This document shows, piece after piece, positions 56,121 through 64,000 of a DNA stretch of 64,000 nucleotides (positions are counted from its first letter, which is position 1; every line of letters starts with the position of its first letter). Below the pieces are notes generated by a model. That model saw only the letters and a list, made by a program, of their open reading frames with translations. It was not told where the DNA came from and did no database searches. This stretch comes from Laguncularia racemosa (lineage: Eukaryota > Streptophyta > Magnoliopsida > Myrtales > Combretaceae). The stretch is from contig JBBMOL010000452.1 in assembly GCA_037954665.1 (NCBI GenBank), positions 124,001 to 188,000 on the forward strand. Direction: 5' to 3'. The position numbers and the translations under genes are program-made.

Positions 56121-57473
56121 CCAATACAAGATGATTTTCCAAATGAGCATCTCTTTTCTATTCAAAAGACAATTCTGTGGTATGCTGATATTGTCAACTA
56201 TTTGTTACTAAGACACTACCAAGTGATTTGTCTAGGGCTCAAAAAGATAAAATTAAAAGTGATGCTAAGTACTATGTATGGGATGATCCGTATTTGTGGA
56301 AACATTATGCTAATCAAATCATTAGAAGGTGTATTTCTCAAGATGATATTCCTTCTGTCTTGCAATTTTGTCATTCATATGCATGTGGTGGACATTTTGG
56401 CCCTAAGAGGACAGCTCAAAAGGTATTAGGGTGTGGTTTGTTTTGGCCTACATTGTTTCGTGATTCTTTTATGTTTTGTAAGTCTTGTGAACAATGTCAA
56501 AAAATTGGTAACTTAGGACGTAGAGAACAAATGCCACTTACCCCTATTCTTGCATGTGAAATATTTGATATATGGGGTATTGACTTTATGGGTCCTTTTC
56601 CTTCTTCTTTCGATAATGTTTACATCCTTCTTGCTGTGGATTATGTTTCAAAATGGGTGGAAGCCAAAGCGACCCGAACTAATGATGCCAAAGTTGTTGT
56701 GGACTTTGTTAAATCTCATATTTTTTTCTAGGTTCGGGACACCAAAGGCTCTTATCAATGATTGTGGCACACACTTTTGTAATAGAGTAGTGGAAACTCT
56801 ACTTAAAAAGTACAAGGTCACTCATCGCACTTCCACCGCATACCACCCTCAAACCAATTGATTGGCAAAAGTTTCAAATCGAGAAATTAAGTCTATTCTG
56901 GAAAAAACCGTCAATCCAAGCAGGAAGGATTGGAGCACAAGACTTGAAGATGCATTATGGGCCTACCGGACAGCTTACAAGACCCCTATAGGTATGTCTC
57001 CTTACCTTTTGATATTTGGCAAACCGTGTCATCTCCCTATGGAGTTGGAACATAGAGCGTATCGGGCTGTAAAACAATGTAACATGCAAATGGATGAAGT
57101 TGGTGAGCATAGAAAACTTTAATTACAAGAACTTGAGGAAATTCGAAGAGAAGCTTATGAGAGTACTAAAATCTACAAGGAAAAAACAAAGGATTTTCAT
57201 GATCAAATGATTTCCTAAAAGAATTTTTCTATAGGTAAAAAAGTATTACTTTATCATTCTCGATTGAAGTTGTTTTCTGGAAAACTACGATCACGGTGGA
57301 TTGGTCTCTTTGTTATCACTAACATATTTTCACATGGTGCAGTTGAGATCACAAGTCTTGAAACTGGTAAAAACTTCAAAGTCAATGGTCATCGCTTGAA
57401 ACCTTTTTATGAAGGATTTCAAGTATGTAATATTGAAGAAACGAGTTTAACTTACCCCGAGTATTGTGATTAA
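56121..57473 (+). pseudogene. C pol part 3: integrase
   Basis: The His/Cys zinc-binding region (CHSYACGGHFGPKR to CKSCEQCQK) spans about 56,370-56,505. Catalytic core: first Asp in GIDFMGPF (about 56,580), second Asp in LINDCGTHF (about 56,755). The third residue, normally Glu 35 residues later, is Lys (56,868-56,870). Defects: one-base loss near 56,209, one-base gain in a T-run at 56,720-56,727, TGA 56,859-56,861, TAA 57,120-57,122 and TAA 57,216-57,218. The C-terminal part (SGKLRSRWIGLF, VNGHRLKPFYEG) is present and ends at TAA 57,471-57,473. No chromodomain. Confidence 0.9.
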
Positions 57474-58886
57474 TTACAGGAACGTCTAGCCAAAGATGTT
57501 AAAGAAAGGCGCTTCATGGGAGGCAACCCATATCAATTTATTTTATCTTAGTTTTATTTTGATTTTTCTTTTGATTAGCTGCAGCAAGGGTATATATCAT
57601 CAAATGACACTCTCTAGTGCTTAAGGGGAGAACTCCAATACTCTACACTTTATACCAGGGAAGTACCAGTATTTCTTTACTCTTATTCTATAATGTTCCT
57701 TATGTTGTTAATTCCTCTTTAATTGTGCTGAATTAGGAACAATGCGGACACTATTCAAACTAAGTGTGGGGGAGAGGATAATAAATATAGAGGATAGAGA
57801 ATTGACTCATACTTTGAATGTTTGTAGAGAATTGGCTCATACTTTGAATGTTTGTCCTTAAGCAATTTTAAGCCAAATTTTTCAAAAATTTTCATTAAAT
57901 CTGGAGATTGTACTAAATGTTGTAATAAGCATCTACAAAATGTGAAATTGACTTGTTCAAGTGTTTTACTCACCTACTGCTGTGATTAGAATACTTAGTT
58001 AAAATTAAGTAGTGAAATCTTTAAGAAACAAATTTACCTTGTATTTAGCCTTAGAATTGGAAGTTTAAGAGTAAGTCTAGTTCTTAAGTGAAAAATAAAC
58101 AAGTCTACTTCTAGGTTATATTAGTTACTGTATACTCTTTGGAGTTGTTTTTGAAACAATGATAACACTTAGTGAAAGATGTTGAAGAAACTCTTTCCTT
58201 AGTAACCCTTTAAACCAGATAACTATTATTACTCTAGCAATAATTGAAAAACAAAATATCAAGCATAGCCATTACTCCAATGATTCAAATAATTGAGTTA
58301 AGAGTATTCGAACTTGAATGTTAAAGTGAGGAAGAGTCCGTAGGGGTATCTTAAAACCCAGTCACTTGAGTGACGAGCTCAGGATGTTGCCGACTCAATG
58401 AACTCACTATAACGATAAGGGTAAAAAAGGCGAAAGTTCATGAAAAGAAACGGGCAAAAACCCGTCAAAATAGATGCTTGATTAAATCGAAAGAACATGA
58501 ATGTAAAAATTCATTGAATGAAATAAGACTAATAATAAAAAGGGAGAAAATCTAGGGAAAAAGTAGATACCATATGCTTTTACTTTGTGTTGCAAAGATT
58601 ATATACTTGCTAATATTCAATGAAGTTTAATTGGGTGTTTTTCCTTATTGGATTAAGTATTTACTTTTGGAATAAAAGTTCTTTTGCTAAATAAGAGGAT
58701 TAAAGTTTGTTTTGTTTAGATTAGCTATTAAATTTTGTCTATGGTAATTTAATTACAGGAAACCAGTTTGGTTGGAGCAGTAGACATTAAAATTGCAAGT
58801 CATGAATTATAAAAGAATAGATGCGTGTAATGATGAAAAGAAATTTTGTATAATCTATGATGAATTTCTCAATTGATTTAATTCAA
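57474..58886 (+). other. C non-coding region between integrase and PPT
   Basis: No env-like or other supported ORF. It contains the conserved block, CTTAAAACCCAGTCACTT at 58,350-58,367 with similarity to A over about 58,325-58,435. A short direct repeat lies at 57,795-57,855 (GAGAATTG...CATACTTTGAATGTTTGT twice). Confidence 0.8.
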
Positions 58887-58904
58887 TTGCTTGAGGACAA
58901 GCAA
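58887..58904 (+). other. Stem-loop upstream of C PPT
   Basis: TTGCTTG-AGGA-CAAGCAA: perfect 7-bp stem, 4-base loop, six bases before the PPT; identical in A. Confidence 0.8.
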
Positions 58905-58910
58905 GAGTTT

Positions 58911-58925
58911 AAGTGTGGGGGAATT
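58911..58925 (+). other. C polypurine tract
   Basis: AAGTGTGGGGGAATT directly before the 3' LTR. Confidence 0.9.
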
Positions 58926-60548
58926 TGATAGAGCCATTTTATACTCAATCTTTATAGTATGAATTGTGTTAATTTATTATTGATTTTATAGAAATCATAA
59001 GGAAATGGTACTTAATTTTATTATGGTGATAAATCAGGTTTAATGGAGTCAAGAGTGCTAATTCAAGTGATTTAGAGAAGTCATCTACAATTTGGATCAA
59101 AGACAAGGATTTACACCGCCGGAGGAAAGTACATGGGTGTGTATTTGAAGTACACGGCCGTGTACTTGGTTTGGAATCAACAGAAAGATACACGGTTGAA
59201 GTACACGGCCGTGTATCTGTCTTGAAGAACTAACAGAAAGATACACGGTTGAAGTACACGGCCGTGTATCTATCTTGAAGAATCAACAGAGGGAGGCACG
59301 GTTTGTGATCTGGTCGTAGTATAAACCGTGCCATACACTGAACAAGAATGAGAAATTGCGGAACATCGACCAGAGGAAGGCACGGCTTGTGATCTAGCTA
59401 TGGTGGAAGCCGTGTCACACACTGAGCATGGATGATGATATGTGAATTATCAATAGAGGAAGGCACGGTTCTAAATCTGGCCGTGTTGGTGGGCGTGCCA
59501 GGCGGACGATTATTCCCTTCTTGAGATTTACTTTAAAAAGGAAAGATATATTCGTATCTTGCTAGCTAAAGATTCTCTGCCATTCCTTTAACAATATAAA
59601 TAGAACCAACCCTAGAGGACAAAAGGAGTTTTTGGACAAGAAGGAAGGAAGGAGGCAGAGCAAGGGAAACCGGCAACAAAGACTTTTTCATGTTTTCACT
59701 TTTAATTTCGTTTTAAGGATGAACATGTGTAGCTAAGCAAATTTTCTTGCCAAAGGATCATTGAAGTTTTGTTCTTCACAAATTGTGAGATCTAATTGAT
59801 TTGTCTTTAATCTATTCTTTGTTTTTGGATATTTATATATCTTCTGGAAGTTTTGTCAATATTATCTTTGTTGATTGGTATGAATTAGAGCTCTTCTACT
59901 CAATTAACAAGTTAATATATTATCAACTAGTACGTTAGATCCGTAATTGTTTGATAGTTCTAGTTTCGGTGACATGATAACATGTTTGATTATAAAATAG
60001 ATAGTCGAATTCATGTTATGGTGATATATGATCTTGTTTAAATAGGTTATCTTATAATCTATTGGCATGAATTGGTAGTCTCTCTTGTTTTTAATGCTAT
60101 TGATAGATTAAATCCTAAGAGCTTGTTTAGGGTTGTCTAATCAATAAGGGAAATAATCAAAGAGTGTGTTTTGATTATCAAGAAAGTAAGGAGTGATAGG
60201 TTATTAGAGCTTGTTAATAACCATAACCAGTTTATCTTGGATAAAGGATAGGAAATATTTGCATCAATGATCAATTCCTAGAATTAAACTATCTTGATTC
60301 CTTTAGCTAGGCTTTTATCAATATTCGATTTTATTATTTGATTTCAATATTATTTTGATTCACAAACAAACCCACCACCCCCCCCCCCCCCCCCCCCACC
60401 CCCCCCCTTCTTCTTTTCCTTTCTATTCTCTTTTTAATAGAAATATATTTAACCAATCCTTGTGGATACGACCCTACTCACTACTATACACAAATCATAT
60501 AATTGTCTAGGAGTAGGTTTTTATTTTTGTTGGATTCGACACCCATCA
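58926..60548 (+). repeat. C 3' LTR
   Basis: 1623 bp, matches 48,930-50,525. Palindromes at 59,150, 59,201 and 59,254, hairpin arms at 59,295-59,304 and 59,323-59,332, TATA at 59,595-59,602. A poly-C tract at 60,371-60,407 (a run of 20 C, one A, then 9 C) replaces a short mixed sequence of the 5' LTR. Confidence 0.95.
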
Positions 60549-60553
60549 ACAAC
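60549..60553. repeat. TSD of C, right copy (ACAAC)
   Basis: Exact match to 48,925-48,929. Confidence 0.92.
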
Positions 60554-60678
60554 GCCTCTACCTTTGACATGATTGTAGTAGCCACGTCTACATCAATAAC
60601 TCCTGCTGGTCTGTTATCTCTACTCCTAGAATGTGACCATTCAAAATTATTCACTGCTAGATTCTCGAAGAGAGCTAA

Positions 60679-60683
60679 GCTTT
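60679..60683. repeat. TSD of E, left copy (GCTTT)
   Basis: Exact match to 62,333-62,337. Confidence 0.92.
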
Positions 60684-62332
60684 TGATAGAGCCATTTTAT
60701 ACTCAATCTTTATAGTATAAATTGTGTTAAATTATTATTGATTTTATAGAAATCATAAGGAAATGGTACTTAATTCTATTATGGTGATAAATCAGGTTAA
60801 ATGGAGTCAAGGGTGCCAATTCAAGTAAATTAGAGAAGTCATCTACAACTTGGTTCAAAGACAAGGATTTACACCGCCGGAGGGAAGTACATGGGCGTGT
60901 AATTGAAGTACACGGCCGTGTACTTGGTTTTGAATCAACAGGAAGATACACGGTTGAAGTACACGGCCGTGTATCTGCCTAGGGGGAAGCACGGTTTGAG
61001 GCACGGCCATGGTGCAAACCGTGTTACACACTGGACAAGAAGGCAGAAATGTGGACTTTCAACAGAGAGAGACACGGCTCATGATCTGGCCGTGGGAGCA
61101 ACCGTGCTTGAAGCCGTGGTGGAACCCGTGGTGGAAGCTAGACGTGCCAAGGAGAAGAAATTGTGGAACTTTGACAGAGGAAGACACGACTTAGGATCTA
61201 GCCGTGGTGTAGACCGTGGTACACACTGAACAAGGATGAAGACTTGTAGATTATGCACAGAGGAAGGCACGGTTGGAAATCTAGCCGTGGTGTAAGCCGT
61301 ACCAGGTGGACGAATATTCACTTCTCGAAATCTACTTGAAAAAAGGAAAGATATTTTCGTATCTTGCTAGCAAAAGATCACATGCCATTCCTCTAACAAT
61401 ATAAATAGAACTACCCCTAGAGGGTTAGAGAAAAAATCTTGAATCTTTGGAACTTGAAGAACCTTGGATCATCTTGGAGGCAGAGCAGGCAACCGGGTTT
61501 ATCATGTTTCTACTTTTTATTTTTGTTTTGTTGATGAACATGAGTAGCTAAACTACTCTCCTAGCCAAAGGGTCATAGATGTTTAATTCTCTACAAATTG
61601 TGAGATCTAATTGATCGTATTTACTCTATTCTTTGTTTTGGATATTCGTATATCTTCTGAACGTTTTCTCATTATTATCTTTGTTGATTGGTATGAATTA
61701 GAGCTCTTCTACTCAATTAGCAAGTTAATATATTGTCAACTAGCACGTCAAATCCGTAATTGTTTGATTGTTCTAGTCTCAGTGACACAATAATATGTTT
61801 GGTTATAAAATAGATGATCGAATTCATGTTATGGAGGTGTATGATCATGTTTAAATAGGTTATCTTATAATCTACTGGCATGAATTGGTGGTCTCTCTAG
61901 TTTTTAATGCTATTGGTAGATTAAATCCTAAGCGCTTGTCTAGGGTTGTCTAATCGATAAGAGAAATAATCAAAGAGCTTCTCTTGATTATCAAGGAAAT
62001 ACGGAGAGATAGGTTGTTAGAGCTTGTTAATAACCATAACCAGTTTATCTAGAAATAAGAATAGAAAACATTTGCATCGATGATCAATTCCTAGAATTAA
62101 ACTATCTTGATTTCTTTAGCTAGGCTTTTATCAATATACGATTCTATTATCTTGTTTCAACTTTATTTTGATTCACAAACAAAACCCCCCCTCATTTTCT
62201 TTTCCTCTTTATATCCTTTGAATAGAAATATCTTTAACCAATCCCTGTGGATTCGACCCTACTCACCACTATATGCAAATCATATAATTGTCTAGGAGTA
62301 GGTTTTATTTTTGTTGGATTCTACACCCATCA
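60684..62332 (+). mobile_element. E: solo LTR of the C family, inside D gag
   Basis: 1649 bp, TGATAGAGCC...CTACACCCATCA with perfect TSD GCTTT. No PBS, internal sequence or partner LTR beside it. Related to C LTRs but clearly diverged, with a longer GGCACGG/CCGTG hairpin series (60,980-61,300). Palindromes at 60,908 and 60,959; TATA at 61,400-61,407. Confidence 0.94.
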
Positions 62333-62337
62333 GCTTT
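62333..62337. repeat. TSD of E, right copy (GCTTT)
   Basis: Exact match to 60,679-60,683. Confidence 0.92.
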
Positions 62338-63112
62338 CTTCAGGAGTTTGATGATTAATCGTGCCTCCAATTGCAGCATTTACCATCTGTCTAGTCTGAC
62401 AATTGAGACCATTGTAGAAAATCTAAACCTGCATCCACTCTAGAACACCATGATGAGGGCATCTCTTTAATGATTCCTTGAAACGTTCCCAAGCCTCATA
62501 AAGTGTTTCTGACTCTTGCTGGTGATAAGACTGGATGTCAGCTCGAAGTTTGGCGGTCTTTGAAGGTGGAAAGAACTTGTCCAAAAACCTTGTAACCAAC
62601 TCTTCCCAGGTGGTTATGGAGCTTCTTGGCAAAGAGTTTAACCATTGTTTAGCTCTTCCTCTTAAAGAAAATGGGAAGAGTCTAAGACGAACCGCATCTT
62701 CACTCACTCCATTAAATTTGAAAGTGTCACATATCTCCAGGAAGGATTGAATATGAGAGTTTGGATCCTCATCCTCAAGACCATCAAATTGGGCATATTG
62801 TTGAACCATTTGAATAACGGCTGGTTTAATCTCAAAACCGTTTGCCGCCACCCTAGGTCTAACAATGCTAGAGCTAACACCATCCAACCTTGGCCTAGCG
62901 AACTTAGCATTGGTTCTCCTAAGCTCAACCAATGGATTTAGCTCATGAGGAGGATTGTTTTGTGGGTCAGCCATTCCTTCTAACACCAGTGATTCCTTAA
63001 CCCTTATTGATGAGGATAGAGATGGATGCTTGTCTCTTTTGTGTGATTGAGTAAGGATTCTCTCAGGCTCCAGATTAAAATCAACAAGGCCCTTGGATCG
63101 GCTCCTAGTCAT
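62333..63112 (-). pseudogene. D gag, N-terminal part
   Basis: The ATG at 63,112 starts MTRSRSKGLVDFNLEPE, followed by MADPQNNP. The capsid-like core is well kept: FPFSLRGRAKQWLNSLPRSS, FLDKFFPPSKTAKLRADI, ETLYEAWERFKESLKRCPHHG. An in-frame TAG at 62,423-62,425 interrupts the core. The frame then goes on with the AAIGG segment to the E insertion. The open part is 229 residues. Confidence 0.88.
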
Positions 63113-63244
63113 GCACTACAAGAATTAAAATCTAAGAATCGGTGGTACCTAAATTCTAAGTAAACAAAGAAGGAATAGTAACAGAAGTAAATAAAGTGGC
63201 TAGATTAATAAGTAATAAGTGTTCCTAATATTAGCGGTGCCTCC
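63113..63244 (-). other. D 5' leader
   Basis: Short non-coding stretch between PBS and gag ATG. Confidence 0.6.
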
Positions 63245-63262
63245 TCCCTAGCAACGGCGCCA
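63245..63262 (-). other. D primer-binding site (tRNA-Asp)
   Basis: The minus strand TGGCGCCGTTGCTAGGGA, one mismatch to the canonical site. Confidence 0.9.
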
Positions 63263-63268
63263 AAAACT

Positions 63269-64000
63269 TGATCGTTGCCAACCGTAGTTTTAATATTTAT
63301 AATGCATGTTCCTAATTCAAACTACGTTGCAATAGGCAAGTGTACCTACTGAAGACGTAATATAGTGTTAAGTACAGGGTCGTCCCATAGAGAGAAGGTT
63401 ACTAATTACTAGTACTAGCTATTTCCCTATTATCTAACCGTTAAATTAAGATGAGGTGTATAAAAAATGAAAGTAGTCAACAATCTAAAATTTAAACTAA
63501 AGCTACTTCAACAACACAAGATTCAATCCTATAACAAAACAACCTAGATCTCATTATATACCTATATTGTCACATAAATCATTAGAAGCTAAGGATTAAT
63601 GTTTCTAAGTTCTTAAGCTGTTAAGTTCCAAGAAGCAAGATAATTACTTTCTCAAGTAAATTACTTATCTAATCTTAGATTTATCAATTAGGATCTCTCC
63701 TCAATTAATAGCAATCTAGAATCGCATGAAGCATAAGAACTCGATTCGAATGAATGTTCAACAGAAGATTTTCGATATTCTATCTCTAGAAACACGAGCA
63801 AATCTCATCCAAAACATAAATCTGATCATAAAAGCGATTTCTCAATCAACTCAAATGATATTAAGCATAAACTCATATTCTGGAAATATGAATCTAAGAT
63901 AATTATGCAACACATGTAATGGAAAAAAAGAACATCAATAAAACATCAATTAAATCATATCTTCATCATATGACAAAATAGTTCAAATGAGATCTAAGTC
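63269..64000 (-). repeat. D 5' LTR, cut by window edge
   Basis: The inner end ...GGCAACGATCA is at 63,269. The 732 bases present align with the left part of 44,754-45,920 with scattered substitutions. The outer end and right TSD are outside the window. Confidence 0.92.

Larger units (their letters stand above)
48930..60548 (+). mobile_element. C: Athila-lineage element with gag-pro-RT-RH-IN, nested in D; hosts solo LTR B
   Basis: LTRs 48,930-50,525 and 58,926-60,548, perfect TSD ACAAC on both sides (48,925-48,929 and 60,549-60,553), tRNA-Asp PBS, intact gag frame, pol with protease, RT, RNase H and integrase, PPT. RT wording (EVFMDDFTVYG, LVLNYEKCHFMV) is that of the Athila lineage. No env-like ORF is visible after integrase. 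Without B it is about 10.1 kb. Damaged pol makes it non-autonomous now. Confidence 0.95.
60549..60683 (-). pseudogene. D gag, middle part (between C and E)
   Basis: The minus strand encodes FENLAVNNFEWSHSRSRDN and VATTIMSKVEA, the segment after the AASGG region in Athila gag. It joins the N-terminal part across E and the C-terminal part across C without loss of frame. Confidence 0.85.
44754..64000 (-). mobile_element. D: Athila-type gag-protease element without RT/IN; hosts C and E
   Basis: 3' LTR 44,754-45,920, PPT, 1.5 kb non-coding, protease, gag in three pieces (split by C and solo LTR E), PBS 63,245-63,262, and the 5' LTR from 63,269 running off the right edge. Removing C and E leaves an element of about 6 kb. 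No RT or integrase between protease and PPT. Gag pieces on both sides of C and E line up in frame. Confidence 0.9.

Noticed and set aside
50660..57473. C considered as an intact autonomous element
   Set aside because: RT is split by a solo LTR and pol has at least four stops, two frameshifts and a Glu-to-Lys change in integrase.
57474..58886. Search for an env-like gene after integrase, as known in some Athila elements
   Set aside because: No frame longer than about 60 codons in sense and no membrane or signal pattern.

Overview
This window is plant nuclear DNA from a repeat-dense region, probably pericentromeric or otherwise heterochromatic. The evidence is LTR retrotransposons with plant-type primer-binding sites (initiator tRNA-Met for the chromovirus-like elements, tRNA-Asp for the Athila-like elements), Ty3/gypsy gag, protease, RT, RNase H and integrase domains, and solo LTRs. 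I see no bacterial, organellar or CRISPR feature. At most one stretch (about 13.8-16.4 kb) hints at a host gene. Element letters K, A, J, G, H, I, F, D, C, B, E and L are my own labels.

Layout. (1) 1-~12,120: K, a minus-strand chromovirus with gag, protease and pol, cut open in pol by A (1868-8966), an Athila-type element that has gag and protease but no RT or integrase. (2) ~12,120-17,951: poorly readable sequence with possible host exons and the plus-strand fragment L. (3) 17,952-41,325: a four-deep nest on one axis. J contains G, G contains H, H contains I. J and G are minus-strand chromovirus-like elements carrying only a protease region. H is a minus-strand Athila-type gag-protease element. 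I is a plus-strand Athila-type gag-protease element. (4) 41,326-44,753: F, a plus-strand relative of J and G, inserted head-to-head into the J 5' LTR. (5) 44,754-64,000 (right edge cut by the window): D, a minus-strand Athila-type gag-protease element inserted in F. D was later entered by C (48,930-60,548, an Athila element with gag, protease, RT, RNase H and integrase) and by solo LTR E (60,684-62,332). C was in turn hit by solo LTR B (53,505-55,033).

The order of insertion can be read from nesting and target-site duplications (TSDs). CCAAT flanks H, ACAAC flanks C, AAATG flanks B and GCTTT flanks E. TTGT flanks G, and an imperfect AATCT/AATTT pair flanks A. Interrupted reading frames line up across A, B, C and E. 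No element here is intact. C comes closest but has stops, frameshifts, an LTR in RT and a lost integrase glutamate, so current mobilisation would depend on copies elsewhere.

Non-coding structure is the most interesting content. Three Athila-type elements (A, C, D) carry a clean stem-loop exactly six bases before the polypurine tract. H and I keep recognisable remnants. A second conserved block lies further upstream in all five. The LTRs of the Athila families carry GC-rich palindrome arrays upstream of a TATA box. J and G LTRs contain a second, internal copy of the tRNA-Met primer-binding motif.

Much of 11.6-19.2 kb and 22.1-34.9 kb shows inflated homopolymer runs compared with sister copies elsewhere in the window. 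This looks like unpolished consensus rather than biology, so boundaries and frames there are approximate.
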